Source: CAJQQY01 sp045104975 (GTDB lineage: Bacteria > Bacteroidota > Bacteroidia > Chitinophagales > Saprospiraceae). Taken from it: a stretch of DNA of 64,000 nucleotides. Under the pieces are notes generated by a model. The model made no database searches and had not been told where the DNA came from. It saw only the letters and a program-made list of their open reading frames with translations. The stretch covers positions 62,001 through 126,000 of the forward strand of contig JBGCCY010000033.1 of assembly GCA_045104975.1 (NCBI GenBank), in the 5' to 3' direction. Below, piece by piece: positions 52,457 through 60,636 of the stretch; within the stretch, counting starts at the first letter, position 1, and each line of letters begins with the position of its first letter. Made by a program: the position numbers and the translations under genes.

Positions 52457-52915
52457 TTAACCATTCTTCGCAGCTGTTTTGATCGCAGCTTTGATTCGGT
52501 TATAGGTTCCACATCGACAAATATTTCCACGCATGGCATTGTCGATATCTTCATCACTAGGATTGGCATTATTGCTCAGCAGAGCTGCAGCATTCATAAT
52601 TTGACCTGCTTGACAGTAGCCACATTGTGGCACATCGTGCTGTCGCCAAGCTTCTTGTAACGGGTGAGACGCATCAGCCGAAAGTCCTTCAATTGTCGTT
52701 ATTTTTTTTCCTTCAACTGCTGAGACAGTCGTTATACAAGATCGCATTGCTTGACCTTCAAGATGAAAAGTACATGCGCCACATTGAGCAATTCCGCAAC
52801 CATATTTGGTGCCGACTAACCCAACTATGTCTCGCAAAACCCAAAGCATCGGAGTATCCGCATCTGCTTCGACAGTTTGCATTTTACCATTAATGTTTAA
52901 ATTGTAAGTTGCCAT
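52457..52915 (-). CDS. 2Fe-2S ferredoxin-like small subunit of the molybdenum hydroxylase (IorA-like)
   Basis: A 152-residue protein without its own signal. The two [2Fe-2S] sites of the family are intact: the plant-type site with CGIAQCGACTFH and the helical site with QCGYCQAGQIM and NICRCGTYNRI. It sits 70 bases upstream of the large subunit on the same strand, forming a two-gene unit. In this family the small subunit is exported with the Tat-signal partner as a folded complex; that is precedent, not shown here. Confidence 0.93.
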   Translation of the reverse strand: MATYNLNINGKMQTVEADADTPMLWVLRDIVGLVGTKYGCGIAQCGACTFHLEGQAMRSCITTVSAVEGKKITTIEGLSADASHPLQEAWRQHDVPQCGYCQAGQIMNAAALLSNNANPSDEDIDNAMRGNICRCGTYNRIKAAIKTAAKNG

Positions 52916-53064
52916 AAGATTTGGTATTTTATTTTTTTGGAAAAATAATTAAAAAATAGGAGAATCAGGTGGGAAAGGAAATGTTTTGCAAGAAATTAAC
53001 AAGTGGAAAGTTTATTATATTTTCGAGTTTTTAAGTTTTAAAAAACGATAAACTTGAATTTACT

Positions 53065-53098
53065 TTGACAATGTCTTTGTTAGTTTTGCTTACTTTTG
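53065..53098 (+). promoter_or_regulatory. Promoter of the truncated haemoglobin gene
   Basis: TTG (53065-53067) and TACTTTTG (53091-53098) are 23 bases apart, with the ATG 29 bases after. Confidence 0.5.
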
Positions 53099-53126
53099 TT
53101 TTATTCAATTATGAAAAAAGAAAATC

Positions 53127-53519
53127 ATGAAAGACATTGCAGGAAAGGAGGACATCAAAATATTTGTAGATAAGTTTTACGGAAAGATACGGGAGGATGA
53201 TAAATTGGGGCCAGTTTTTGCAGGACGGATTCCTGATGAGAATTGGCCAAAACACTTGGAAAGAATGTATAGTTTTTGGAATACTATTTTGTTTTTTCAA
53301 AGAGAATATACTGGCAATCCATTCCAAAAACATGTTGGTCTTCCCGTAGATACTACTCACTTTGAACATTGGGTAACACTTTTTCATCAGACGATTGATG
53401 AAAATTTTGAAGGGAAACAAGCTGATGAAGCCAAACGTCGAGCAGAAAATATGGGGAAATTATTTAGTCATAAATTGCAATATCTGAAAGACAATCCAAA
53501 TTTTAAACCTATCGTTTGA
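53127..53519 (+). CDS. Group III truncated haemoglobin
   Basis: A 130-residue haem protein. Family hallmarks are FVDKFYGKIREDDKLGPVFA, WPKHLERMYSFWNTILFFQ, YTGNPFQKHVGLPV and HFEHWVTLFHQTIDENFEG, where the H of the QKH segment is the usual proximal histidine region. Group III proteins bind O2, NO or peroxide; the cellular role is still open. It is followed 14 bases later by a TPR protein gene. A good promoter lies just upstream. Confidence 0.92.
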   Translation: MKDIAGKEDIKIFVDKFYGKIREDDKLGPVFAGRIPDENWPKHLERMYSFWNTILFFQREYTGNPFQKHVGLPVDTTHFEHWVTLFHQTIDENFEGKQADEAKRRAENMGKLFSHKLQYLKDNPNFKPIV

Positions 53520-53533
53520 TTCAAAAAAAAAAC

Positions 53534-54865
53534 ATGAAGTATCTCTTTGCCTTTCAGGCAGCTATAATCTTAGGGATGTTGCTTTTTTGTAACAATACAT
53601 TTGCACAACCTGCGAGGAGTCCGATTTTGTTGGGAAAACCTACTGCGGAGGATATTTATTATCGAGGAACAGAAGCCTATTTTGACGAAAAATATGAGGT
53701 GGCAATTTTATACTTTGATCGAGCGATTAAAATGGATGAGGAAGTTCATTCGAGAGCTTACAACATGCGAGGACAATCTAATTATAAATTGGAAAACTAT
53801 GAAGTAGCTCTTTTGGACTTTGATAAAGCGATAGAAACTGCACCACGATTTGCAGAGGCATATAATAGTAGAGGTTCATTAAATTTGACTATGGAAAATT
53901 ATGATGAAGCACTGGATGATCTTAATGAAGCGATTCGTTTGGATCCTCGATATTCGGATGCGCTTTTTAATAAAGGGCAAGTTTATATGAAGACAAATGA
54001 ATTAACTCAAGCGATTCGATTTTTTACGAAAGCCATAAAATATAATGGTGATGATAGCGATTTTTTTGTTTCGAGAGGGCTTGCTTATTATGATTTAGAG
54101 ATGTATGATTCTTCCGTTTGGAGTTTAGATACGGCGCTGATAATTAATCCTAGTAATCTAAAAGCATTGAAATCTAGAGCGAATAGTAATTTCAAATTAG
54201 AAGAATTTAATTTGGCGATGGAAGATATAGATGAAGCAATTTCTATAGATTCTGTAGATTATTGGTTATGGAATAAGCGAGGGATCCTCCATGAAAAATT
54301 GGGCGATAAAGAAGAAGTAATTATTGATTTTACGAATGCGATTAAATTAGCTCCAGATACAGCTTTTATATATTGTAATAGAGGAGATGCTTTTAGGATT
54401 TTAAAAAAATATGATGAGGCGTTGTTGGATTATAATAAATCATTGGAATTAGATTCGACCTATATGGCTGCCTTAAATAATAGAGGTTTGGTGTATGATT
54501 TAACTGGAGAAGATGAATTAGCAGTTGCTGATTTTTCAAAATCGATTAAACTGGATTCTGTGAAAACTGCTTTTTCGTTAAACAATCGAGCTAACTCTTA
54601 TCGGAAGTTAAAGCAATTTGAGAAGGCTAGAATTGATGTTGAAAAGTCGATTGTATTAAATGAAAACAACGGTTGGGCATATGCGACGCGTGCTCTTATT
54701 TTTGCGGATGAAGGGAAGGATAATCTGTTTTTTGAAAATATAGAATTGGCAATTTCGAAACCTTTAGCTTATCCTTTGAAAGAAAAATTGGAAGAGGTGA
54801 AGTCGTTGGAGAAATATAAAAATGATGAACGGTTTTTAGAAATATTGAAGAAATCGGAGGAGTGA
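53534..54865 (+). CDS. Secreted protein of about ten TPR repeats
   Basis: A 443-residue protein from the ATG at 53534; an earlier TTG in frame would overlap the haemoglobin stop and is less likely. It has a signal peptide (LFAFQAAIILGMLLFCNNTF) and about ten TPRs from residue ~45 to ~415 (EDIYYRGTEAYFDEKYEVAI, AEAYNSRGSLNLTMENYDEA, AFIYCNRGDAFRILKKYDEA). No catalytic domain is seen. A periplasmic scaffold role is likely. It is co-oriented with and close to the haemoglobin gene, so co-transcription is probable. Confidence 0.88.
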   Translation: MKYLFAFQAAIILGMLLFCNNTFAQPARSPILLGKPTAEDIYYRGTEAYFDEKYEVAILYFDRAIKMDEEVHSRAYNMRGQSNYKLENYEVALLDFDKAIETAPRFAEAYNSRGSLNLTMENYDEALDDLNEAIRLDPRYSDALFNKGQVYMKTNELTQAIRFFTKAIKYNGDDSDFFVSRGLAYYDLEMYDSSVWSLDTALIINPSNLKALKSRANSNFKLEEFNLAMEDIDEAISIDSVDYWLWNKRGILHEKLGDKEEVIIDFTNAIKLAPDTAFIYCNRGDAFRILKKYDEALLDYNKSLELDSTYMAALNNRGLVYDLTGEDELAVADFSKSIKLDSVKTAFSLNNRANSYRKLKQFEKARIDVEKSIVLNENNGWAYATRALIFADEGKDNLFFENIELAISKPLAYPLKEKLEEVKSLEKYKNDERFLEILKKSEE

Positions 54866-54901
54866 TATTTTGAAGCGTAAAAGAAATTTTGAGATTGTTT
54901 T

Positions 54902-55080
54902 ACTCACAAGGTGACTCAAAGTCGAATGCCGTCAACTTAAGAATATTGTGGAGTAAATGCCGGGGATTAAATCCTCTCATCTCTTCTTAGTATTGGAGGG
55001 TAGTGGATTAAATTCTCAGTTGATTTACCTGATTCCGTTTCTTAAGTTGACGACATTCTAGTTGAAGTCATCTTGTGAGT
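54902..55080 (-). repeat. 179-bp palindromic MITE-like element, copy 2
   Basis: Same length as the copy at 3376-3554 and about 90% similar to its reverse complement. Terminal arms begin ACTCACAAGGTGACT and end TCATCTTGTGAGT. Its tip differs from copy 1 at the same paired position on both sides (ATTCAC/GTGAAT versus ACTCAC/GTGAGT), preserving pairing. It lies between convergent genes. Confidence 0.9.
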
Positions 55081-55102
55081 GGGAAACATTTTTCCAAAAA
55101 AA

Positions 55103-55927
55103 TCAAACCATTATCCATAAAATTAGTCCTAAAACCAACGTCCGAAATCCTACCCAAGAAATGGTCATTGCAAATGGAATTCCCAATAATTTACATCGCC
55201 GAATATGTTCAAAAAACATAATACTCACCACAATTCCAAACATTGCTATCAATCCAATCAGAGAAATTGGAAAGTAATAATTGGCCAAAAGAACAGGCAA
55301 TAAAAGTACTCCACCAATCATTGAGACTGTTGACATATTTCCCAAATATTCCAAAGTCTTTTCTTTTTTGAAAAATGAAATGGCAATCATTTGCCAACCA
55401 ATTTGACCAAAACAAATAATAAATTCTCTCATCCAATTATGTTCCCAACCAAGTCTTGCATTGAGATGAAATACAAATTGATTTAAAACTAACCCTGTAA
55501 AAACTGCTACAAAGAAAATATAAGTCCAACGATATTTTTTATTCATCTCAGGAGTGCAATCTCTTGTATGGTTATTTTCCAAAGTTGGATAAATCACTTT
55601 TCGATTGTAGGAAATAAATCGATATAGCCGCAGAAGGAAAGCATAAATTAATTTGTTATGTAAAATTTTCTTCAAAAAAACAGAACGATGAGCAACGATT
55701 TCAATCATTGCATCAATACCATAATGAGTCGTAGATGTTTCTGTATCTAAAAGGGCAATTTCATTTTTAGCTCGCTCCATGTCAATTTGGTTGGCATAAA
55801 AATCATAGATAGTTTGATAGGGAGAAATAGTGTTTTTGTCAATTAATCCAATTTTAGAAAAGCATTTCCCATAAATATTGCACATTGGGCAATCTTGGTC
55901 GATGAGTAGTTTTCGATTCTTTAACAT
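55103..55927 (-). CDS. DCC-type thiol-disulfide oxidoreductase-like membrane protein
   Basis: A 274-residue protein. It starts with a DCC-like motif (LLIDQDCPMCNIYGKCF) and STTHYGIDAMIEIVAHR, which fit the DUF393/DCC family. About five transmembrane helices follow from residue ~140 (TYIFFVAVFTGLVLNQFVFH, SMIGGVLLLPVLLANYYFP, SLIGLIAMFGIVVSIMFFEH). This fusion of a DCC domain with a membrane domain is unusual compared with the 110-140-residue stand-alone form. Redox function is by family precedent only. A TACCTTTG promoter lies at 55963-55970. Confidence 0.75.
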   Translation of the reverse strand: MLKNRKLLIDQDCPMCNIYGKCFSKIGLIDKNTISPYQTIYDFYANQIDMERAKNEIALLDTETSTTHYGIDAMIEIVAHRSVFLKKILHNKLIYAFLLRLYRFISYNRKVIYPTLENNHTRDCTPEMNKKYRWTYIFFVAVFTGLVLNQFVFHLNARLGWEHNWMREFIICFGQIGWQMIAISFFKKEKTLEYLGNMSTVSMIGGVLLLPVLLANYYFPISLIGLIAMFGIVVSIMFFEHIRRCKLLGIPFAMTISWVGFRTLVLGLILWIMV

Positions 55928-55962
55928 GGCAATATTTTTAAGGTTTAGAATAATCTTTAAAA

Positions 55963-55993
55963 CAAAGGTATGCTAAAAAATATTAACTTTCAA
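55963..55993 (-). promoter_or_regulatory. Bacteroidota-type promoter of the DCC gene
   Basis: Leftward TACCTTTG (55970-55963) with TTG (55993-55991) 20 bases upstream. Confidence 0.6.
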
Positions 55994-56134
55994 TTTTTAT
56001 TGAAAGTTCGATAAGTTAAAATAACTTCCCTTTCCCCATTTTATTAAACTAAAGCATAAAAAGATTCCCAACTTTTGATTTCCTTTGCCTATTCATAATT
56101 ATGTCTTAGAACTTACCTCTAAATAAATCAGGGA

Positions 56135-57034
56135 ATGACTGAAAATAAACGGGACACTTGGTTGATTCCGCTTTGTATTTTTATAGTTTATATAGTTTGG
56201 GGAACGACTTACTTAGGCAACGCTTGGGGCGTAAAAGTGATTCCACCTTTTATGTTTTCGGGGATTCGTTTTTTGATGGCAGGCAGTATTTTGTTGTTGA
56301 TCTCTAGTTTTTTTTCCCCCATTAAGATCACTTGGAATCAATTTAAAAATCTAGCTTTTGCAGGTCTCCTTTTATTTGGAATTGGGAATGGATTGGTGAC
56401 TTGGGCCTTACAATATGTGGATTCTGGAATTACAGCTTTGGTGATTTCTTTAGAACCTTTAGTCGTAGCATTTATGCTTTGGGGATATAAAAAACAAAAA
56501 CCTCAAATCAACACTTGGATTGGAATTGGCTTAGGGATTTTTGGAATGGCATTATTGGTTGGACAACCCAAATTTGTATCAAGTTGGGAATGGATGGTAG
56601 GATTTAGTTTTATCTTTATAGCTATGTTGGCTTGGGGATATATTTCGATTTGGATTGCATCGGCTGATCTACCTGAGTCTGTTTTTCAAAGTGCAAGTGT
56701 GCAAATGATTTTAGGAGGATTGATGCTTTTGGCGAGTAGCTTTGGAATGCAGGAGGTTCAAAACTTTGATTGGTCTACATTGACTGCACGGGCAATTGGC
56801 TCATGGATTTACTTGATGATATTTGGTTCAATCCTCGCATTTTCAGCGTTTAATTATTTATTGTTAAAAGTTTCTCCCACACGAGTTGTGGCTTCCTCTT
56901 ATGTTCATCCTGTGATTGCAATGTTTTTAGGTTGGTGGTTGAACAAGGAAGGAATTTCAACACAGTCGATTTTGGCAGCAGGGATTTTATTGATAGGGGT
57001 TGTTTTTATTAACCGAGATAAGTCGCATGCATAA
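56135..57034 (+). CDS. EamA-family (DMT) transporter, YedA-like
   Basis: A 299-residue inner-membrane protein with ten transmembrane helices in two EamA repeats (first IVYIVWGTTYLGNAWGVKVI and FSGIRFLMAGSILLL; second AMLAWGYISIWIASADLP and FGSILAFSAFNYLLL). The motif SPTRVVASSYVHPVIAMFLG near the end of the second repeat is common in this family. DMT carriers export amino acids or other small metabolites; the substrate is unknown. It is single, rightward. Confidence 0.92.
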   Translation: MTENKRDTWLIPLCIFIVYIVWGTTYLGNAWGVKVIPPFMFSGIRFLMAGSILLLISSFFSPIKITWNQFKNLAFAGLLLFGIGNGLVTWALQYVDSGITALVISLEPLVVAFMLWGYKKQKPQINTWIGIGLGIFGMALLVGQPKFVSSWEWMVGFSFIFIAMLAWGYISIWIASADLPESVFQSASVQMILGGLMLLASSFGMQEVQNFDWSTLTARAIGSWIYLMIFGSILAFSAFNYLLLKVSPTRVVASSYVHPVIAMFLGWWLNKEGISTQSILAAGILLIGVVFINRDKSHA

Positions 57035-57087
57035 CTTAAGTATGTTTAAATATAACTTTAAAATTTATTCACTAAATAATACTAAAA

Positions 57088-57621
57088 ATGAAAAAGCAGA
57101 TCACTTTAATTATTTTATTTTTCACCACTATTTTTGCTTTTGGTCAGACAGACGAAGGAAATAAATTAGTCGGAGGGACAGTTAGTTTTGGGACTCAATT
57201 TGTGCAAAATAATGACAATCTTTTATTCCTTAATTTTAATCCTAATTATGGAAAATTTGTAAATGATCATTTTGCCGTAGGAGCAGGTGTTAATTTATTT
57301 TTTCAAAAATTAAGTAATAATAACACTACGTCTCTAAGTATTTTACCATTTGGAAGGTATTATGTTGGTAATTCTGATGTCTTGCAATTTTATGTAGAAG
57401 TACAAGGTGGATTTATTTATCAAAGAAATAGTAATTCTGGTGGCACCACAAATAATAATGGCTTTCAAGTAAATGCAGGGCCAGGAGTAGCATTTTTTTT
57501 AAATGAAAATGTTTCTTTGGACTTATTAGTCAATTATAATTATTCACGATTCGATGAGTTTATCGTTAATAAAAGATTGGCTTTTAATTTGGGATTTCAG
57601 ATTTATCTGGATGGTGAATAG
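57088..57621 (+). CDS. Small outer-membrane beta-barrel protein
   Basis: A 177-residue protein with a signal peptide (ITLIILFFTTIFAFGQ) and amphipathic strands (LVGGTVSFGTQFVQNNDN, FAVGAGVNLFFQKLS, FYVEVQGGFIYQRNS, VSLDLLVNYNYSRFDEF, NLGFQIYL). It resembles 8-stranded OmpW/OmpA-type barrels of the phylum. No function can be given. It lies 53 bases after the EamA gene and is followed by a strong terminator. Confidence 0.8.
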   Translation: MKKQITLIILFFTTIFAFGQTDEGNKLVGGTVSFGTQFVQNNDNLLFLNFNPNYGKFVNDHFAVGAGVNLFFQKLSNNNTTSLSILPFGRYYVGNSDVLQFYVEVQGGFIYQRNSNSGGTTNNNGFQVNAGPGVAFFLNENVSLDLLVNYNYSRFDEFIVNKRLAFNLGFQIYLDGE

Positions 57622-57640
57622 AGGATTTTAAAATAAATAA

Positions 57641-57680
57641 AAAAAGGTGTTATCATTATTAGTGATAACACCTTTTTTTT
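57641..57680 (+). terminator. Terminator of the small barrel gene
   Basis: AAAAAGGTGTTATCA and TGATAACACCTTTTT form a perfect 15-bp stem followed by further T. Confidence 0.93.
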
Positions 57681-57714
57681 AAGGACGGATTTGTTAGTAG
57701 ATTATCATTCAAAA

Positions 57715-57747
57715 TCCTTGGCACGGTTTGAAACCGTATTCCAGGGA
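57715..57747. repeat. Nested palindrome between convergent genes
   Basis: TCCTTGG-c-ACGGTTT-g-AAACCGT-att-CCAGGGA. The inner 7-bp stem is perfect and the outer one has one G-T wobble. It is not a terminator shape (no T-run) and resembles the short palindromes at 40.2 kb. Confidence 0.7.
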
Positions 57748-57765
57748 TTAATTTTGTTCTTTTAC

Positions 57766-59094
57766 TTATTTAGTCACAACAACTTTTTGCGAAATGACTC
57801 GCCCATCATTTAAATGGAATTGTAAATGATACAATCCGTTAGTTGCGATTTTTACAGTTTTATTTTGGAAAAAATAATTTGTAATTGTGTTGTTATCGTT
57901 TTCAATCTGTTGCCCAATTGAATTATAAATAACAATATTTGTAATCTCCACATTTTCAAAATTCACTTGGAAATTCCCATCATTTGGATTGGGAAAAACC
58001 TCAATTTTTTCATTTTCTAACAATTCATTTACATTCGATGAATTATCATTGATACAAGGTAATGCTGCGATCTCATCTCTAATCGTCGGCAGTAAACCAT
58101 ACAAGTTAACACCAGGACATACAGTTGAACTACAAGCATTTGGTGAGTCATTTCCATCCAAATGTCCTGAAATATTATTCAAATTAAAAGTTGAACTAGG
58201 ATGAAGATCCATTCCTAAAACATCAATATCTTCTTCGCAAGATCCCCAAGCAATAAAATTTTGGAGTGCGTTAATTGCCTCAGAAGTAGGAGTAGCGTTT
58301 TCATAATTTCCAATGACACAAATCCCAATTGTATTTTCATTCATACAACTAAAATGTGCTCCTTGGAGCCCTTGTCCACGTCCTTCATAGATAACTCCAT
58401 TGCCATCAATCAACCAATTATATCCAATATCATCCCATCCATTGGTACTAGTATGAAGATCATAATAAGATCGCACGACTGCTGCGAAATCAGAACTTGT
58501 TGTTTGTCCAGCAGAATGATGGACAATAAAATGAGATGCTACCGTAGATTCAGGAGTTGTATCTATTGGACAATCTCCAGAAGGACACCAGCAGGCTCGT
58601 CCACAAATATCTGGTTGCTCACAAGTGCAATCTGCTTCACCACCACGTGCATGGACAGTATTGTTTTCGTCAGAATGTCCAGGAAAAAATAGACGTAAGT
58701 TGAAATCAGTTGGAGTTGTGGTGATTGATTTTAAGTTCAAGTATTTTGTTCTCGGATCAATTTCCCCACCAAAATACACCGTTCGATTTGGAGTAATACC
58801 TTCAGTCATGACTGGGATTAGTTGCCATTCAGACCATTCACTATTTTCATCAATTTGAGTTCTGAAATAGTATTGACCTCCAAAATTTTCTTTTCCTACA
58901 AAACCAGAAAGCATAACAAAGGGAGAGGAAAGGGGAGATTCAATGGTGATTTTTTTAGAATAAGAAGTCGCATATAACTGAGTAGATGTAAACTTAACAT
59001 TGTATTCGAGTGAGTTTTTACTTTGTCCAAAAACACCAACTGAGATCATCATCATCAACAAAGCAAAGAAGGAAAGGCTTAGGGAATTTTTCAT
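57766..59094 (-). CDS. Secreted peptidoglycan amidase (PGRP/amidase_2 type) with T9SS tail
   Basis: A 442-residue protein with a signal peptide (SLSFFALLMMMISVGVFG) and an N-terminal beta-rich domain (~25-150). A Cys-rich stretch follows (CTCEQPDICGRACWC, 156-170). The PGRP/N-acetylmuramoyl-L-alanine amidase domain spans ~185-345, with zinc ligand candidates H192 or H193, H311 and C326, and Y225 (HFIVHHSAG, GYNWLIDGNGVIYEGR, GHLDGNDSPNAC, CPGVNLYG). A T9SS sorting domain ends it (VFPNPNDGNFQVNF). It probably cleaves peptidoglycan outside the cell, perhaps of other bacteria. Confidence 0.92.
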   Translation of the reverse strand: MKNSLSLSFFALLMMMISVGVFGQSKNSLEYNVKFTSTQLYATSYSKKITIESPLSSPFVMLSGFVGKENFGGQYYFRTQIDENSEWSEWQLIPVMTEGITPNRTVYFGGEIDPRTKYLNLKSITTTPTDFNLRLFFPGHSDENNTVHARGGEADCTCEQPDICGRACWCPSGDCPIDTTPESTVASHFIVHHSAGQTTSSDFAAVVRSYYDLHTSTNGWDDIGYNWLIDGNGVIYEGRGQGLQGAHFSCMNENTIGICVIGNYENATPTSEAINALQNFIAWGSCEEDIDVLGMDLHPSSTFNLNNISGHLDGNDSPNACSSTVCPGVNLYGLLPTIRDEIAALPCINDNSSNVNELLENEKIEVFPNPNDGNFQVNFENVEITNIVIYNSIGQQIENDNNTITNYFFQNKTVKIATNGLYHLQFHLNDGRVISQKVVVTK

Positions 59095-59157
59095 ATTATA
59101 TATTTAAAAAAACGTAAATAAAATAATCCCCAAAGCTAGAAAAAAAATGTGGTTTTG

Positions 59158-59249
59158 AGGAAGTTGTCTAAGTTGATTTTGAAGCAACTAAGAGACAACT
59201 TCCTACTTATTTGGTTAGTCGTGTCACGCTTGAATGCGTGACACGACTA
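59158..59249. repeat. Two adjacent hairpins between marC and the amidase gene
   Basis: AGGAAGTTGTCT/AGACAACTTCCT (59158-59204; 12 bp perfect) and TAGTCGTGTCACGC/GCGTGACACGACTA (59216-59249; 14 bp perfect, loop TTGAAT). No adjacent T-run. The second is GC-rich relative to its surroundings. Confidence 0.8.
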
Positions 59250-59256
59250 GGCTAGG

Positions 59257-59817
59257 TTAAAGATTCTCTTTAAACATTTGGATCGCAATCGCAATCAAAA
59301 TAATTCCAAAAACTTTCCTCAAAGTTGAAATTACCGTTGGTGAAATTTTATTAGACAACCAATCTGTTGATCGTAAAATAAAATAAATGAAAACTAAATT
59401 GACGATAATTCCAGCAATAATGCTGATGTTGTCATATTCTGATTTTAGAGAAATAATCGTAGTTAAAGTTCCTGCTCCAGCTAACAATGGGAAAGCAATC
59501 GGCACCACACTTCCAGAGCCTCCATCATCATGATGATCTCTAAAAATTCGGATACCTAAGATCATTTCCAAACCAATAAAGAAAATAATCAAAGCTCCTG
59601 CTAAGGCAAAAGAAGAAACTTCAATGCCAAAGATTCCTAATATAGCTGCACCGAAAAATAAAAATGCAATCATGATAATTGCGGCAAAACCAGTTGCAAC
59701 TGATGGGTTAATTTGCACTCCCTCTCTTTTCATATTAATTAAAATAGGAAGTGATCCGATGATGTCAATTACTGAAAATAAAATCAAACTGACTGATAAA
59801 ATTGCTGTAATGTTCAT
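59257..59817 (-). CDS. MarC-family inner-membrane protein
   Basis: A 186-residue protein with six transmembrane helices. MarC-type motifs: IDIIGSLPILINMKREGV near the N-terminus and VVPIAFPLLAGAGTLTTIIS, with the P-L-x-GPG-like region. An extra DHHDDGG loop precedes it. The family was once linked to multiple antibiotic resistance in E. coli, but that role was later not supported; function is unknown. It lies leftward, downstream of nothing obvious. Confidence 0.92.
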   Translation of the reverse strand: MNITAILSVSLILFSVIDIIGSLPILINMKREGVQINPSVATGFAAIIMIAFLFFGAAILGIFGIEVSSFALAGALIIFFIGLEMILGIRIFRDHHDDGGSGSVVPIAFPLLAGAGTLTTIISLKSEYDNISIIAGIIVNLVFIYFILRSTDWLSNKISPTVISTLRKVFGIILIAIAIQMFKENL

Positions 59818-60129
59818 TGTAAATAGATTTTTAATATTTGATTTTCATTAATAATGTCTTGTTGATTGATAAAAAAATCTTTTCATCCTACTCTTCGTTT
59901 TTTCTCGATCAATAGCGATGCAATTAATCTCCAAAAAAGCCTCGATTAGAACAAAAAACTATTTTTTATAAATTAAACAGCCACCTTCAATGAAAAATCA
60001 GTTGTTTAATTATAACTGCAAATTAACTGCCTTTTATTAATATTTGTTTCATTAGTTGCTATTCTAAGTCATTATTTACATTTTTGCTTTTGATAAATGT
60101 CAAAGATTAAATTTTATTATTTTTAAATT
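59818..60129. other. 312-base divergent intergenic region
   Basis: It separates marC from the Lrp-type regulator gene. No ORF and no clear TAnnTTTG were found, though TACATTTTTG at 60078-60087 is close with a longer spacing. Confidence 0.45.
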
Positions 60130-60612
60130 ATGAAAAAAAATAAACTTGACCCATTCGACCTTCGAATCATTCATGAACTGACAGTTGATGCTAGAATTCC
60201 ATTAGTTCAATTGGCAAAAAAATTAAAAGTTTCGAATACCTTGATTCATCAGCGCATTAAAAAAATGAAAGAAGAAGGGATTTTAAAGGCAGCTTCTTAC
60301 CAATTAGATCCATGGAAGTTAGGGTACCAAACTTCAGGTTACACTCAAATCATGTTGACTGATTCCAAACAACATCGAGAAGTAGAAAAAGAATTAGAAA
60401 AAATTCCTGAAATTGTGGAGTGTGTAAATATCTCAGGAAGATATGCTGTGTTGGTTCGGATTTTTGCAAAAAATAATCGACACTTAAGAGATATTATTTA
60501 TGAGAAAATATTGGGAATTGAAGGAGTAGAAGGTACAAATACAACGATTTCATTTGAGACTGCTTTCTCTAGAAATGTACCTTTAGTCTTGGAAGATGGG
60601 GCAGGGGAGTAA
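60130..60612 (+). CDS. Lrp/AsnC-family transcriptional regulator
   Basis: A 160-residue regulator. An N-terminal HTH (LDPFDLRIIHELTVDARIPL, VQLAKKLKVSNTLIHQRIKK) is followed by the AsnC ligand-binding (RAM) domain at ~70-150 (YTQIMLTDSKQHREVEKELE, VVECVNISGRYAVLVRIFAK). It lies 24 bases upstream of the pseudouridine synthase gene on the same strand, so both may form one transcript. Effector amino acid unknown. Confidence 0.93.
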   Translation: MKKNKLDPFDLRIIHELTVDARIPLVQLAKKLKVSNTLIHQRIKKMKEEGILKAASYQLDPWKLGYQTSGYTQIMLTDSKQHREVEKELEKIPEIVECVNISGRYAVLVRIFAKNNRHLRDIIYEKILGIEGVEGTNTTISFETAFSRNVPLVLEDGAGE

Positions 60613-60636
60613 TTGCTAATTTTTTAAAATATTGAA

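Noticed and set aside
57715..57747. Possible tRNA-like or riboswitch fold
   Set aside because: The structure is a single nested hairpin without D or T arms, a CCA-type acceptor stem or a downstream gene to regulate.
58625..58858. Rightward ORFs opposite the amidase gene
   Set aside because: They are shadows of the amidase coding strand, with no signal or family features.
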